The notes: a model not told the origin generated them from the sequence alone. A DNA stretch of 64,000 nt from Spirochaetales bacterium (GCA_027306915.1 DAHUYW010000001.1:124001-188000), one strand, 5' to 3'. Counted from the first letter of the stretch, positions 28,413-39,142 are shown. Translations and numbers: made by a program.

Positions 28413-29900
28413 CTATCCCCGCGCCCGCTCCACCGCGCGCCGCCATCCCGCGTAGAGGCTCTTCCGAGTCTCCTCAGCCATTGAGGGAGCAAAGGTGCGC
28501 TCGGCGGCCCATCGAGCGCCGATCTCGCTGCGATCCCTCCAAAAGCCGGTCGCAAGGCCGGCCAGATAGGCGGCGCCGAGCGCAGTCGTTTCGACGACCG
28601 CCGGCCGAATCACCGGAACCCCGAGAATGTCGGCTTGAAACTGCATGAGGAAGTTGTTGGCGCTTGCGCCGCCGTCGACGCGAAGGGCAGCAAGCGCCAC
28701 ACCGGAATCCTCTGCGATCACGTCGAGCACGTCCTTGGTTTGGTAGGCAATCGATTCGAGGGCACTTCGAATGATGTGATTCTTCCCGGTCCCGCGGGTT
28801 AGGCCCACAATGGTTCCTCGGGCGTACATGTCCCAATAAGGCGCCCCAAGTCCCACAAATGCCGGAACAAAATAGACCCCGCCGGAGCTTTCGATGGCCT
28901 GCGCGAAGTACTCGGTCTCCCTTGCATCCCGCACCAGGCCCATTTCGTCGCGCAGCCATTGGACGGCCGCTCCCGCGACGAAGATGCTCCCCTCAAGGGC
29001 GTACTCGGGCTCGCCGTCCACCTGCCAGGCAAGGGTAGTGAGAAGGCCGTGCCGGGATGCGATCCGCCGCCTTCCGGTGTTCATCATGAGAAAGCAGCCG
29101 GTACCGTAGGTGTTCTTCGCCGCGCCCGGCTGGAAACAGGCCTGGCCGAAAAGCGCCGCCTGCTGGTCTCCTGCCACGCCGGCGACCGGTATCTCCCTTC
29201 CGTCATAGAGCTCGGGCGCGGTCGTCCCGTAGACAAAGCTCGACGGGCGCACCTCCGGAAGCATCGAGCGCGGTATCCTTAGCTCGGCCAAAATCTCCGA
29301 ATCCCACTCCAGGCGATTGATGTCGAAGATCATCGTCCGCGAGGCGTTCGAGACGTCCGTGGCGTGGACCCGGCCGCCCGTGAGCTGCCAAAGCAGCCAG
29401 CTGTCGACCGTCCCGAAGGCCAGCTCGCCGGCCTCCGCCCTTTCCCGGGCATTCGGGACGTTGTCGAGGATCCAGCGTATCTTCGTCCCGGAGAAGTAGG
29501 CGTCGAGCACGAGGCCTGTCTTCTCGCGGATGGTCTCGGCCAGACCCCGCGCCGCAAGCTCTTCGCACAGCGGCGCCGTCCTGCGGCACTGCCACACTAT
29601 GGCCCGGTACACCGGCTTGCCGGTCTTTCGATCCCATACGATCGTCGTCTCGCGCTGGTTGGTTATCCCTATGGCCTCGATGTCGTCGAAGCTAGCCCCC
29701 GTGCGGCCGAGGACGTCGACAATCACCTCGGACTGGGTATTCCAGATCTCCTGCGGGTCGTGCTCGACCCAGCCCGGCTGCGGGTAGAACTGGGTAAACT
29801 CACGCTGTGCGGCACCGACGACTCGCGCGTCGTGATCGAAGAGGATTGCGCGCGAGCTGGTCGTCCCCTGGTCGAGAGCCAGGATGTAGGGCTTCTTCAT
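28413..29900 (-). CDS. glpK: Glycerol kinase
   Basis: The 495-residue enzyme phosphorylates glycerol to glycerol 3-phosphate. FGGY-kinase motifs are complete: [26 protein letters not shown], the substrate region [20 protein letters not shown] and the ATP region [22 protein letters not shown] (29913-29908) ends 7 nt before the ATG, and the intervening TCGCCCC is not a ribosome-binding site, so a leaderless mRNA is likely, although the -35 box is weak. No glpF or glpD is in the window. Confidence 0.95.
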   Translation of the reverse strand: MKKPYILALDQGTTSSRAILFDHDARVVGAAQREFTQFYPQPGWVEHDPQEIWNTQSEVIVDVLGRTGASFDDIEAIGITNQRETTIVWDRKTGKPVYRAIVWQCRRTAPLCEELAARGLAETIREKTGLVLDAYFSGTKIRWILDNVPNARERAEAGELAFGTVDSWLLWQLTGGRVHATDVSNASRTMIFDINRLEWDSEILAELRIPRSMLPEVRPSSFVYGTTAPELYDGREIPVAGVAGDQQAALFGQACFQPGAAKNTYGTGCFLMMNTGRRRIASRHGLLTTLAWQVDGEPEYALEGSIFVAGAAVQWLRDEMGLVRDARETEYFAQAIESSGGVYFVPAFVGLGAPYWDMYARGTIVGLTRGTGKNHIIRSALESIAYQTKDVLDVIAEDSGVALAALRVDGGASANNFLMQFQADILGVPVIRPAVVETTALGAAYLAGLATGFWRDRSEIGARWAAERTFAPSMAEETRKSLYAGWRRAVERARG

Positions 29901-29979
29901 GGGGCGAAGTATAACCTGCCGGGGAGTCGGCCGCTACTGCCTCAGCCAGCCGGATTGAGCGTCACAGACGGCCTGCGTA

Positions 29980-31350
29980 TCAGGGGACGTAGAGGGTGAC
30001 GGGCACACCCACGAGCGAATCGATCTTCTCCGCAACCCGGTGCCTCTCCGCGTCGATCGTCTCCGCAAGAAGAATCGCTTCTCGCTTTATGCGATCGAGC
30101 CCGAGGTTCCCTGTCGTCCCGCTCGAGGAGCGGCTCCGGATCACGCCCTTCCCATCGCGCGCGGCAAGCCGGTCCAGGTGGGTTCCGACCTCGCGATAGG
30201 CTTCGCGGAAGCTCCATCCCTTGGCGACCAGCTCAAGGGCGGCATCGGTCGCGTAGATCTCAGGGGTGAACCCTTTGGCGAGCCGATCGGCGTTGACGGT
30301 GAGGTTGGCCACGGTCACTTCGGTGACCCGGATGCAGAGAAGCGCGATCGCGCACCCGCGGAGAAAGGGCTCCTTTGTCTCTTGGAAATCGCGATTGTAG
30401 CCCGAGGGCAGCGAACGGATTATCGATTTGACCTGGACGGAGCAAGCCGAAAGGGTCGCCGACCTGGCGCGCAGCAGCTCGAGGACGTCCGGGTTCTTCT
30501 TTTGAGGCATGATGCTCGATCCCGAGCACAGCTTGTCCGGCAGGGTGAAGTAGCCGAGCTCCGGCAACGAGAAGAGAATGAGATCCTGGGCGAGCTTGCT
30601 TAAGGTGAGGCCGATCTGATCGACCGCATCGAGAATGATCGACTCGAATTTGCCCCGGGAATTGTTGGCGTAGAGGACGTTGTTCTGGACCCGTGAGAAG
30701 CCGAGGAGGTCCGCTTCGAGCTCGCGATCGAGCGGGAGCGGCACTCCGTAGCTTGCTGCAGAACCGAGAGGAGACTGGTCGCAAAGGGCATAGGCGTTCC
30801 ACAGACAGCGAAGATCGTCGAGGAGCTCCTCCGCATAGGCGCCGCCCCACAGCCCCACGGATGAGGGCATCGCAATCTGAAGGTGGGTGCGACCCGGCAT
30901 CGGCAGATCGGCGTGCGCGGCGGCGAAGGCTCGCAGCGACTCGACGAGGCTCGCAAGGCGCCGGCCGCCCTCGAAGATGAAACCCTTCGCAAACAAGCGG
31001 AGGGCGGTCAGGACCTGGTCGTTGCGAGATCGTCCGGCGTGGATCTTCTTTCCTACCTCGCCCAAGACGGCAGTGAGACGGTTTTCGATTGCAGTGTGGC
31101 AGTCCTCGTCCTTCTGGGTGATGGGAAAGCGCCCCGCCGCGTGATCCTCGACGATCGCCGCGAGCTCACGTCGCAGGCTTGCGAGCTCGCCGGAGGCGAG
31201 AATACCGATCTTCGCGAGCATCGTCGCGTGAGCGAGGCTGCCGGCACAGTCTGCCGGCACGAGCTTGCTATCCAGCTCGTAGTCCCGCCCGACGGTGAAC
31301 TCCTCGACGAGCGCGTCGAGATCGTAGCCCTTGTCCCAGAGCTTTCCCAC
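29980..31350 (-). CDS. argH: Argininosuccinate lyase
   Basis: The 456-residue protein has the fumarase-superfamily signature GSSIMPQKKNPD and the ASL blocks HAGRSRNDQVLTALRLF and DCHTAIENRL. It releases arginine and fumarate in the last step of arginine synthesis. The start codon is GTG at 31350, with AAGGGAG upstream. It lies 21 nt after hslO, in the same direction. No other arginine genes are nearby. Confidence 0.94.
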   Translation of the reverse strand: MGKLWDKGYDLDALVEEFTVGRDYELDSKLVPADCAGSLAHATMLAKIGILASGELASLRRELAAIVEDHAAGRFPITQKDEDCHTAIENRLTAVLGEVGKKIHAGRSRNDQVLTALRLFAKGFIFEGGRRLASLVESLRAFAAAHADLPMPGRTHLQIAMPSSVGLWGGAYAEELLDDLRCLWNAYALCDQSPLGSAASYGVPLPLDRELEADLLGFSRVQNNVLYANNSRGKFESIILDAVDQIGLTLSKLAQDLILFSLPELGYFTLPDKLCSGSSIMPQKKNPDVLELLRARSATLSACSVQVKSIIRSLPSGYNRDFQETKEPFLRGCAIALLCIRVTEVTVANLTVNADRLAKGFTPEIYATDAALELVAKGWSFREAYREVGTHLDRLAARDGKGVIRSRSSSGTTGNLGLDRIKREAILLAETIDAERHRVAEKIDSLVGVPVTLYVP

Positions 31351-31371
31351 GCTACCGCTCCCTTGCCGGTA

Positions 31372-32367
31372 TCATCCGAGCGCGCCGATCTCGTCGCGCG
31401 TGAAGGCGTACTCGCTGTTGCAGTTGAAGCAGGTGAGCCGAAGGGGAAAGGGACCGTTTTCCTTGATGTCGTCGAGCTCGGAGGCCGGCAGGGCGGCGAG
31501 AAAACGCTGGAAACGGTCGCGAGTGCAGCCGCACGAGAACTCCACCGCGCGCGTTCCCACGTAGACCGGGTCGAGCTCGCTAAAGTGGCTGCGCACGATC
31601 TTGCTTTGGGTGGCACCCTCGGCAAAGAGCGCCCCGAGCGAGGGAAGGCGGTGCACAATATTCTCGAGCCGCTCGACCGCGCGCTCGAACTCCTGCGGCT
31701 CGAGGCCGTCATCCTCGCTGTCGGCCAGCACGCTCACCTCATCGTCGAGCACGAGATAGTGACGAGAGACTGGAAGCGATTGGATGAGCAGGCCGCCGGC
31801 GCCGCTCACAAGACCTTCCCGATCGAACTTGACCGAAAGCGCCATTGCCGTCGGAATCTGCTCGGAGAGGGCGTAGTAACGGGTGAGATCCTGCGCAAGG
31901 TTGCCGTGATGAAGCTCAATGTGGCCGTTGAAGGGGCCGTCCGCCCCCGCAGTGAGCCGCGTTACCGTAAGCCGGCCCGATCCGAAGAAGCGCGCCGTGT
32001 CGAAGCTCTCAAGCGGCTCTTCGATAGCAATGCGGGAGTTGTTGAGATAGCCCCGGACCTCTCCTAGAGCCGAGCACTCCACATGCAGGCCGCCGACCGG
32101 ACCGTCGCAGGCTACCTGAAGGCTCACCCGATCGTTCCCCGAAAGACCGGTCGCCATGAGCCCGGCCGCAATGTAGGCGTGCCCGAGGATAAGGCTTTCG
32201 AGAATACCGAGGTCGTGATTCACCCTCATCTGATTGACCATCCAGGTCCCGTGAAGAACGGCAAGCCGAAAGCGTCCTCGCGAGAGGAGGTAGCTGTCGA
32301 TACCGTCGCGCCCGATGCCATCGAGATGCGATCGCAGGACCATGTCCTCGATTACCTTAAAAGTCAT
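31372..32367 (-). CDS. hslO: Hsp33 redox-regulated chaperone
   Basis: The 331-residue protein has the Hsp33 fold and a C-terminal redox switch of four cysteines, C279-x-C281 and C313-x2-C316 (SCGCTRD and TCFNCNSEY). In the family these bind zinc when reduced and activate the holdase on oxidation. A TTGACA-17-GATTAT promoter ends 6 nt before the ATG, so transcription should start at the initiation codon. It lies between clpB and argH on the same strand and has its own promoter, so it may respond separately from clpB. Confidence 0.92.
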   Translation of the reverse strand: MTFKVIEDMVLRSHLDGIGRDGIDSYLLSRGRFRLAVLHGTWMVNQMRVNHDLGILESLILGHAYIAAGLMATGLSGNDRVSLQVACDGPVGGLHVECSALGEVRGYLNNSRIAIEEPLESFDTARFFGSGRLTVTRLTAGADGPFNGHIELHHGNLAQDLTRYYALSEQIPTAMALSVKFDREGLVSGAGGLLIQSLPVSRHYLVLDDEVSVLADSEDDGLEPQEFERAVERLENIVHRLPSLGALFAEGATQSKIVRSHFSELDPVYVGTRAVEFSCGCTRDRFQRFLAALPASELDDIKENGPFPLRLTCFNCNSEYAFTRDEIGALG

Positions 32368-32373
32368 AGCGAG

Positions 32374-32402
32374 ATAATCCTTTGCCGCCTTTCCTTTGTC
32401 AA
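32374..32402 (-). promoter_or_regulatory. Promoter of hslO, predicted leaderless
   Basis: TTGACA (32402-32397), 17 nt, GATTAT (32379-32374), then CTCGCT and the ATG at 32367. The +1 site is predicted at or next to the start codon. Confidence 0.7.
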
Positions 32403-32432
32403 CCGGCCGGAAAGGCGAAGAGTCGATCGAAG

Positions 32433-35024
32433 CTATGCAGCCTTCGCCTTTGCCTTCGCAAACGAGAGCCCATCCTTGGACGCCGTGACCGAGATCTGAT
32501 CGCCCTCGGCGACATCTCCCTTGAGGATGAGCTTGGCAAGCGGGTTCTGCACGAGGCTCTGGATCGTGCGCTTCAGGGGTCGTGCGCCGAAGGCCGGATC
32601 GAATCCTCGCTCCGCAAGGAGGGCCTTCGCCTTTGCATCGAAATGAATGCCGATCTTCTGCTCGCCGAGTCGCGCCTCGAGCACTTTGAGCTGGATATCG
32701 ACGATGGAAAGGATCTGCCCCTTGTCCAGACGATTGAAGATGATGATCTCGTCCACCCGATTTAGGAACTCAGGCTTGAAGGTCACCTTGAGGAGCCCGT
32801 CGATCTGATCCTTGAGATCCTCGGCCTTCTCGGTCTTCAGAATCATGTCGCTGCCAAGATTGCTCGTCATAATGATGATGGTGTTCTTGAAATCGACCAT
32901 TCTTCCCTGGCCGTCGGTAAGGCGCCCCTCGTCGAGGAGCTGGAGCAAGACGTTGAAGACGTCGGGATGCGCTTTCTCGATCTCATCGAAGAGGATGACC
33001 GAATATGGGCGGCGCCTCACCGCCTCGGTGAGCTGGCCGCCCTCGTCGTAGCCGACGTAACCGGGCGGGGCGCCGATGAGCCGTGAAACGGTGTGCTTTT
33101 CCATGTACTCGCTCATGTCGATTCGCGTGAGCGAGCGCTCGTCGCTAAAGAGGAAATCGGCGAGGGTCTTTGCCAGCTCCGTCTTGCCCACGCCGGTGGG
33201 ACCGAGAAAGATGAAGGTCCCGAGGGGCCTATTGGCGTCGGCGAGGCCGGTCTTGTTCCGACGGATAGCATCGGCTACCGCTGTGATGGCGGCCTCCTGG
33301 CCCACCACCCGCTGCTCGAGGATCTTCTCGAGCGTAAGCAGCTTCTGCATCTCGGAGGAGAGCATCTTCGAGACGGGGATTCCGGTCCACGTGGAGACAA
33401 CCTTGGCGATGTCCTCCTCGGAAACCTCCTCCCGCAGGAGCTGCGAATTGCCTTGTATCTCGGCGAGCTGCTTCGAGCGCTCCTCGATCTTCGCCCTGGT
33501 CGTGGGCATCCTGCCATGCTTGACCTCGGCGGCTTTTGCCAGGTTGCCCTCGCGCTCGTAGCGTGACTCTTCGACCTTCAGCTCCTCGAGCTCCGCCTTG
33601 AGCTGGCGTATTTCATCGATGATCTTCTTTTCGTTCTGCCACTGGAGACGCATCGCATCACGCCGAGTCTGAAGGTCTCCGAGCTCCTTCTCGATGTTCC
33701 TTAACCGCTCCTTCGAGCCTGAGTCCTCCTCGCGGGCAAGGGCCTGTTTTTCGATATTGAGCTGAAGGATCCGCCTCTCAATCGTGTCCAGCTCGACCGG
33801 CTGGCTCTCGATCTCCATCTTCAGGCGGCTTGCGGCTTCGTCGACAAGGTCGATGGCCTTGTCCGGCAAGAAGCGCGCGGTGATGTAGCGGTCCGAAAGG
33901 GTAGCCGCGGCGATGAGCGCTTCGTCCTTGATGCGCACCCCGTGGTGCACCTCGTAGCGCTCCTTGATTCCCCGCAAGATGGCTATCGTGTCCTCGACCG
34001 AGGGTTCCTTCGTGTAAACCGGTTGGAAGCGGCGCTCGAGCGCAGCATCCTTCTCGATGTACTTGCGATACTCGTCGAGGGTGGTCGCGCCTATCGCGCG
34101 CAGATCGCCGCGAGCGAGCGCGGGCTTCAGGAGGTTCGAGGCGTCGGTGGAGCCTTCCGCGGCTCCGGCGCCGACGAGGGTGTGCAGCTCATCGATGAAG
34201 AGGATGAACTGGCCATCGGACTTCGTGACCTCGTTTATGACCGCCTTCAGGCGCTCCTCAAACTCCCCGCGGAACTTCGCTCCCGCAATGAGAGCCCCGA
34301 GGTCCAGCGCGAGGAGCCGCTTGTTCTTGAGGGACTCCGGCACATCCCCAGAGACTATCCTTCCGGCGAGGCCCTCGGCAATCGCCGTCTTCCCCACTCC
34401 CGGCTCCCCGATAAGCACCGGGTTGTTTTTCGTGCGCCGGGAGAGCACCTGCATGACGCGCCTGATCTCCTCATCGCGACCAATAACGGGATCGAGCTTT
34501 CCGCGCCGTGCGAGCGCAGTGAGGTCGCGGGTGTACTTCTCGAGAACCTGGTAACGGTTCTCCGGATTCTGGTCGGTAACCCTCTGGTTGCCGCGGATCG
34601 CCTTAAGCGCGGCGAGCACCCGGTCGCGCGTCACGCCGTTGCGCTTGAGGAGATCGGCCGCTGCGCCGCTTTCCCCGACCATCGCGAGGAGGATGTGCTC
34701 GGTGCTGGTGTACTCGTCCTTGAGCCCCTCGGCCTCGCTTTCCGCACGCTGGAGTACCTTTGCAAGCTCCGGCGTCATGTGGTTTTGCGAAACGTCTCCG
34801 TAGACCTTGGGCTTCTGCTCTAGAAGCCGCTCGACATCGCCCTCCAGAGTACGACGGTCAACGCCCAGGCGGTCGAGAAGCGGCGGAACCACCCCGTCTT
34901 CCTGCTGCAGCAGCGCCAGGAGAAAATGGTCAACATCCATAGCCGGGTGGTTATGCTTCCCCTGGATGGAGTCCGCCTCCTGAATTGCCTCTTGGGCCTT
35001 TAGCGTAAGCCTGTCGTACCTCAC
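32433..35024 (-). CDS. clpB: ClpB disaggregase
   Basis: The 863-residue AAA+ protein has a Clp N-domain (residues 1-145), first AAA module with [15 protein letters not shown] near 208, a coiled-coil middle domain (about 400-535, [20 protein letters not shown]), and second AAA module with [12 protein letters not shown] near 610. It frees aggregated proteins with DnaK. The start is a GTG at 35024 preceded by AAGGAGCAAGAAG. No CIRCE-type inverted repeat (TTAGCACTC-N9-GAGTGCTAA) was seen upstream. The C-terminus is rich in Lys and Ala. Confidence 0.95.
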   Translation of the reverse strand: MRYDRLTLKAQEAIQEADSIQGKHNHPAMDVDHFLLALLQQEDGVVPPLLDRLGVDRRTLEGDVERLLEQKPKVYGDVSQNHMTPELAKVLQRAESEAEGLKDEYTSTEHILLAMVGESGAAADLLKRNGVTRDRVLAALKAIRGNQRVTDQNPENRYQVLEKYTRDLTALARRGKLDPVIGRDEEIRRVMQVLSRRTKNNPVLIGEPGVGKTAIAEGLAGRIVSGDVPESLKNKRLLALDLGALIAGAKFRGEFEERLKAVINEVTKSDGQFILFIDELHTLVGAGAAEGSTDASNLLKPALARGDLRAIGATTLDEYRKYIEKDAALERRFQPVYTKEPSVEDTIAILRGIKERYEVHHGVRIKDEALIAAATLSDRYITARFLPDKAIDLVDEAASRLKMEIESQPVELDTIERRILQLNIEKQALAREEDSGSKERLRNIEKELGDLQTRRDAMRLQWQNEKKIIDEIRQLKAELEELKVEESRYEREGNLAKAAEVKHGRMPTTRAKIEERSKQLAEIQGNSQLLREEVSEEDIAKVVSTWTGIPVSKMLSSEMQKLLTLEKILEQRVVGQEAAITAVADAIRRNKTGLADANRPLGTFIFLGPTGVGKTELAKTLADFLFSDERSLTRIDMSEYMEKHTVSRLIGAPPGYVGYDEGGQLTEAVRRRPYSVILFDEIEKAHPDVFNVLLQLLDEGRLTDGQGRMVDFKNTIIIMTSNLGSDMILKTEKAEDLKDQIDGLLKVTFKPEFLNRVDEIIIFNRLDKGQILSIVDIQLKVLEARLGEQKIGIHFDAKAKALLAERGFDPAFGARPLKRTIQSLVQNPLAKLILKGDVAEGDQISVTASKDGLSFAKAKAKAA

Positions 35025-35104
35025 CTTCTTGCTCCTTGAAACCCTATTCTCTGCGAAATGTCGATTGTTTCCGAGCGCCAGCCCGTCAGTTGACCGCTTC
35101 GAGC

Positions 35105-35452
35105 ATGCCCGTCAAAAAAAGATACCCACGACCGCGCGAATCGGCAAGGAAAGGGGTCGACTTGAACCAAAGGCACTGCCGAGGTATTCTTCGCCATAAG
35201 ATGAAAGAGGGGAAGGTTATCCTCCTCCACGGGTTCGACCGGGAGGAGATCGCGAAAATCCTCAAGGCCGTCAAATCGGTGGCCAAAGACCCGCAGGAGA
35301 TCGCCTTTGCGATGAGCACCCCGACCAACCTCGAATGGAAGATCAGGGATTTCATCGATGATGTTCGCGGCGATCACGAGTACCTGCAGAGGAATCCGCC
35401 CGCCCCTCCGCGCCGTTCCGATCAGCCTCCCCCCGACTCAGACCGGGCATAG
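35105..35452 (+). CDS. DUF3783-like small protein
   Basis: The 115-residue protein has a basic N-terminal 30 residues and a core ([40 protein letters not shown]) that resembles DUF3783 proteins of unknown function. A Pro-rich tail ends it. The ATG at 35105 lacks a strong ribosome-binding site; the ATG at 35201, at the start of the conserved core, is an alternative giving 83 residues. It is divergent from clpB and followed convergently by the MarR gene. Confidence 0.65.
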   Translation: MPVKKRYPRPRESARKGVDLNQRHCRGILRHKMKEGKVILLHGFDREEIAKILKAVKSVAKDPQEIAFAMSTPTNLEWKIRDFIDDVRGDHEYLQRNPPAPPRRSDQPPPDSDRA

Positions 35453-35489
35453 GTGTGCACGCAGAGGGCAGGAGGGGCGATTCGGCGCG

Positions 35490-36014
35490 CTATCGCTCCG
35501 AGGAATCGCCTCCGTAGTGGGAGCGCTCGGCGGAGAGCCCCGACAGGACCTCCGAGATGGGGTTATCACCGGGGCTCATCGCGTCCAGAAGCTTCTGCAG
35601 GAGATCATCCAGGGTCTGAGCGCTCTCTTCTCCGATAGCCTGAATGGCATGACAGAGAGGATCGTCAGGGCTCACAAAGGAAACCTCCGAAAGGAGCTTG
35701 AGGCCCATTTCGGTGAGGCGAAGGGGATTCCTCCTTCGATCCTGCGGATCCTTTCCCCTGACGAGAAAGCCCTCCTTCTCAAGCTTGTCCACCGCGGGAA
35801 CCAGGGTCGCGGGGGCGAGCATCAATTTCCCGCTTATCTCGCTGATCGTGCGATCGCCGAGCCGGACAAGGCGGAGGATCCCGTACTGGAGGCCTGAAAC
35901 CCCTGAATACCGAGAGGCGAGACGTTGCTCGAATGCCCTGCTGATCCGCTTCGAGATTACCCCCGTCAAGATGCGGATCTCCGCAGCGAGGGATGAGCTG
36001 TTCTTATCGCTCAT
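35490..36014 (-). CDS. MarR-family transcriptional regulator
   Basis: The 174-residue protein has the MarR winged helix: GLQYGILRLVRLGDRTISEI, SGKLMLAPATLVPAVDKLEK and the wing DPQDRRRNPLRLTEMG. It should bind DNA as a dimer and respond to a small ligand. CAGGAGCTTTCC precedes the ATG at 36014. Its targets are unknown; no efflux or detoxification gene is adjacent. Confidence 0.85.
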   Translation of the reverse strand: MSDKNSSSLAAEIRILTGVISKRISRAFEQRLASRYSGVSGLQYGILRLVRLGDRTISEISGKLMLAPATLVPAVDKLEKEGFLVRGKDPQDRRRNPLRLTEMGLKLLSEVSFVSPDDPLCHAIQAIGEESAQTLDDLLQKLLDAMSPGDNPISEVLSGLSAERSHYGGDSSER

Positions 36015-36221
36015 GGAAAGCTCCTGAGCAAGCAAACGATAAGTAGCCTAACTGTATACCCAAAAAGCAGCGCGATGGACCTTTCGCGCGGATCATTCCT
36101 GGGGCGCTGCTCGACTTACGTGCCTGCATAACACAATGAGAGAACTTCAAGGGACGAAAGGTTACAAGTCGCAGCGATCGGCCCACCGCCATACAGCGGC
36201 AGCCGCGCCTCTCTTTTCCCG

Positions 36222-37409
36222 TCAGACCCCTATGCGCGGAAGAACATAGGTGGCAAGGGGCGGGAAGCCGTTGAAGTAGACCGAGCTGTAGCTTTGCGTG
36301 TAGGCCCCAGCGGCGAAGAAATAGATTCGATCGCCCGCGACGACGGTCGACGGCATCTTGTATTTGTAGTCTTCGTAGAGAATATCCATGCTGTCGCAGG
36401 TTGGACCAGCAAGGATGATCTCCTCGGCCGGCCCCTCCTTGTCGAAATAGATCGGATACTTGATGGCCTCTCCCATCGTCTCGATGAGCCCGCTGAACAT
36501 CCCCACATCGAGGAAGACCCACCGATAGAGACTGTTCCGCGCCTTCATCGTCACGAGGACTACCTCGGCGACAAGAATGCCCGCATCGGCGGTCAGGGAT
36601 CGCCCCGGCTCGATATAGATCTCGGGAATCTCGTCGCTGAAGTTGTCGGATAGGAATCGCTTTATCTCGTTGGCGTAGGTCTCCATCGGCTGGGTAGCCT
36701 CAAGGTAGTGAGCGGGGAATCCTCCCCCAAGGTTGATCATCTTGAGGTTGATCCCGGCGAACTCCGCCGCCTCAAAGAGGTAAGTGCACCGCGCGAGGGC
36801 ATCGTCCCATTGCCCGATGTCGCGCTGCTGCGATCCGACGTGGAAAGAGAGCCCGTACGGCTCGAGCCCGAGCTCCTTGGCCTGCTTGATGAGCAGAAAG
36901 ATGACCTCAGCGTGCGCCCCGAACTTCCGCGAGAGGGGCCAGTCCGAACCGGTTCCCTCGGTGATTATGCGAAAATAGACCCGGGAGCCGGGAGCGAACG
37001 TTGCGATGTTCTTCAAGTCCTCCTGCGAATCGCTCACGAAGAGGCGGACCCCCCGGTCATAGAAGTACTTCACGTCCCGGGCCTTCTTGATGGTGTTCCC
37101 GTAGCTCACGCGCTCGGGAGAGACCCCAAGGCGTAGGAGCTGATCCAGCTCAGGGCAAGAGGCAACGTCAAAACGGGAACCGAGATCGTGGAGGAGAGAG
37201 ATTATCTCATCCATAGGATTGGCCTTGACCGCGTAGTAGACCTTGGCCATCGGCAGCAGGGTGACGAGCTCCCGGTACCTCCTCTCCACTAGGTCAAGAT
37301 CCATGATCAGATGGGGAGTCGCGTGGCCGGCGGCAAAAGCCTTCACGCGCCCAAACGTCGCCCTGTCCAAGTAACTTTCGAGAGGAAAGGCATACTGCTC
37401 AGGTGTCAT
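36222..37409 (-). CDS. Ornithine/lysine-type PLP decarboxylase (fold III)
   Basis: The 395-residue protein is an alanine-racemase-fold decarboxylase. PLP Lys is in AKVYYAVKANPMDEI near residue 55, the Gly-rich phosphate site in NLGGGFPAHY, and the catalytic Cys in ILAGPTCDSMDILYED. Its length and motifs fit ornithine or lysine decarboxylase (eukaryote-like ODC), making putrescine or cadaverine; diaminopimelate decarboxylase is less likely given the short N-terminus. GGGAGAGCT precedes the ATG at 37409. Confidence 0.88.
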   Translation of the reverse strand: MTPEQYAFPLESYLDRATFGRVKAFAAGHATPHLIMDLDLVERRYRELVTLLPMAKVYYAVKANPMDEIISLLHDLGSRFDVASCPELDQLLRLGVSPERVSYGNTIKKARDVKYFYDRGVRLFVSDSQEDLKNIATFAPGSRVYFRIITEGTGSDWPLSRKFGAHAEVIFLLIKQAKELGLEPYGLSFHVGSQQRDIGQWDDALARCTYLFEAAEFAGINLKMINLGGGFPAHYLEATQPMETYANEIKRFLSDNFSDEIPEIYIEPGRSLTADAGILVAEVVLVTMKARNSLYRWVFLDVGMFSGLIETMGEAIKYPIYFDKEGPAEEIILAGPTCDSMDILYEDYKYKMPSTVVAGDRIYFFAAGAYTQSYSSVYFNGFPPLATYVLPRIGV

Positions 37410-37727
37410 AGCTCTCCCTGCCGTCGGAATGCGATGGGCAATACTATATGTGATTTTCCCCCGCGTGAGAAGAAGATGCTCCGGCTCTCGTCGCGGCAGC
37501 GAGACACCCTTCCCGCTTCCGTTGCCGCGGACGCCGGCCAACTGCGCGGCCGCGCAGGTCCCTGTCGGCGTCGTGCACGACTCGGGCCTCCGCACGGAGA
37601 TCACGCTCGACACCGGCAAGGGGAATGCCGGGAAACAACTTACCGGGGTTTGATTCGCCGCATGGGAGATGGGGCTGAAGACAATCTACCGCCTGCGGAT
37701 GGTAGCGAGGAGTGACTTCCGCGCGGC
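37410..37727. other. Gap upstream of the decarboxylase gene
   Basis: No convincing gene was found. On the minus strand TATAGT (37449-37444) could be a -10 box for the decarboxylase, with a leader of about 30 nt; no good -35 was seen. The rest is GC-rich sequence without clear repeats. Confidence 0.45.
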
Positions 37728-38168
37728 CTATCCCTTCGCAACCTCGCTCGTGAGCCCCAGGACGTTGCGGTCGTAGTCGCTGAAGAAGGCCATCCACACC
37801 ACGTAGCTGTCGGTCTCCTCGATGATGTGCGGCTTGTCGAAGAAGTGAACGCCGCGCTCACGCAGCGACTCGTAGCTTGCCTCGATGTCCTCTACCGTAA
37901 AGTAGATTATCGATGAAGAATGGGTAAACTCCGGCCGCTCGGGTCCGCTGAGCATGAGGCGCACCCCGTTGCAGTCGAAGAAGGCCATCCCCGATGGCGC
38001 CGAAAAGAGATACTTCATGCCGAGCATATCACGGTAGAAGTAAATTGCCCGTTCGACGTCACGGACAGGGAGGGCAATCTGAGCGATCGTCCAGTCCAAG
38101 GCGACGGAGCCTGACCGACTCTCCGTCTTGACCGAACCTCCCTCAATATCTCTCTTTGAATTAAGCAT
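37728..38168 (-). CDS. Glyoxalase/VOC-family protein
   Basis: The 146-residue protein contains one VOC beta-alpha-beta module pair: LPVRDVERAIYFYRDMLGMKY, MAFFDCNGVRLMLSGPE, and the second half IIYFTVEDIEASYESLRERG with FSDYDRNVLGLTSEV. Family members bind a metal and act as glyoxalases, dioxygenases or antibiotic-binding proteins; the function here is open. GAGGGG precedes the ATG at 38168. The promoter lies far upstream, leaving a leader of about 60 nt. Confidence 0.82.
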   Translation of the reverse strand: MLNSKRDIEGGSVKTESRSGSVALDWTIAQIALPVRDVERAIYFYRDMLGMKYLFSAPSGMAFFDCNGVRLMLSGPERPEFTHSSSIIYFTVEDIEASYESLRERGVHFFDKPHIIEETDSYVVWMAFFSDYDRNVLGLTSEVAKG

Positions 38169-38236
38169 CACGACCCCTCGGGCTGCCGTCGTACGCCGTC
38201 GGCCGTGTACAACAGCACGAATTCACGTACACATAA

Positions 38237-38265
38237 AGTATATGACCGATTCGCTTAAAAATCAA
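38237..38265 (-). promoter_or_regulatory. Promoter of the VOC gene, with inverted repeat downstream
   Basis: TTGATT (38265-38260), 17 nt, TATACT (38242-38237). The predicted start (about 38230) falls in one arm of an inverted repeat GTGTAC (38205-38210) / GTACAC (38227-38232), a possible operator. Confidence 0.55.
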
Positions 38266-38427
38266 CCTTTGTGGAGAAAAAAGAATGCACGATGAGGGAA
38301 ATATGAGGTATTCTCGGGTCGATCCGGCCGTTGCCGCTCGTTTGGTTCCCAAACTGAACCTTTTCGGGTACGGTGAGGCTGATACTGTGGCCGCCCTGTC
38401 GCGCAGGCGGTCAGTGGGGAACGTCCG

Positions 38428-39096
38428 ATGCTGTACCTCGTGATGAATCTTCTCCTCGCTGCAATCCCGTCGGTCGCTCTCGTGGTGTACTTCAACCGGA
38501 AGGATCGTCAGCGTCGGGAGCCCCCGCTGCTCATCTGGAAGGTCTTTCTCGCGGGCTTCCTCGCCGTCATTCCGGCCGCTCTCGTCGAGCAGCTCTTCAG
38601 CGGCGTCGATTCCCAGATTTCAGGCCCGCTCAAGGATATCGTCCGCGCCTTTCTCATCGCCGGGCTTGTCGAAGAGGGGACGAAGCTCCTTGTCGTGCGG
38701 ACCTTCATCTACCGCCGCCCTGAGTTCGATGAGGTGGCGGACGGGATCGTGTACACGATCACGGCGGGGCTCGGCTTCGCCTTCTTCGAGAACCTCCTCT
38801 ACAGCTTCGGAGCGCCCGAGGTGTTGCTCATGCGGGGGGTCACCGCCGTGCCTCTGCACGCCGTGGCGGCCGGTATCATGGGCTACTACATCGGGCGCTC
38901 GAAGTTCGGCGAGCGGCGGCTCTTCGGACGGGGCCTTCTCTTTGCCGTGCTCATCCACGGCAGCTACGACTGGCTGCTTTTCGCCGGGTCGTGGTTCATC
39001 GTGCTCGTTCTCCCCCTGCTCTTTGTCTGCCTGCGAATCCTGCAACGCCTCTACCGCAAAGCGCTTGCGGCGGATCGGGCCGAAGGTCGATCTTGA
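38428..39096 (+). CDS. PrsW-family intramembrane protease
   Basis: The 222-residue protein has about seven membrane segments and the PrsW motifs in order: LVEEGTKLLVV (EExxK-like) near residue 80, GFAFFENLLY near 117, PLHAVAAGIMGYYIG near 145 and LIHGSYDWLLF near 178. In Bacillus, PrsW starts cleavage of an anti-sigma factor; the bacterial family is broadly distributed. No sigma or anti-sigma gene is adjacent; a TetR gene follows after 46 nt with its own promoter. The ribosome-binding site (GGGAACGTCCG) is weak. Confidence 0.85.
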   Translation: MLYLVMNLLLAAIPSVALVVYFNRKDRQRREPPLLIWKVFLAGFLAVIPAALVEQLFSGVDSQISGPLKDIVRAFLIAGLVEEGTKLLVVRTFIYRRPEFDEVADGIVYTITAGLGFAFFENLLYSFGAPEVLLMRGVTAVPLHAVAAGIMGYYIGRSKFGERRLFGRGLLFAVLIHGSYDWLLFAGSWFIVLVLPLLFVCLRILQRLYRKALAADRAEGRS

Positions 39097-39133
39097 CAGG
39101 GCGCCGAAAAGGCTCTAGCATACTCAGTGAGTA
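39093..39133 (+). promoter_or_regulatory. TetR-gene promoter with palindromic operator
   Basis: TTGACA (39093-39098), 17 nt, TAGCAT (39116-39121). The perfect 13-bp palindrome TACTCA-G-TGAGTA (39121-39133) overlaps the predicted transcript start. Autorepression by the encoded TetR protein is likely. Confidence 0.65.
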
Positions 39134-39142
39134 ATAGAACAC

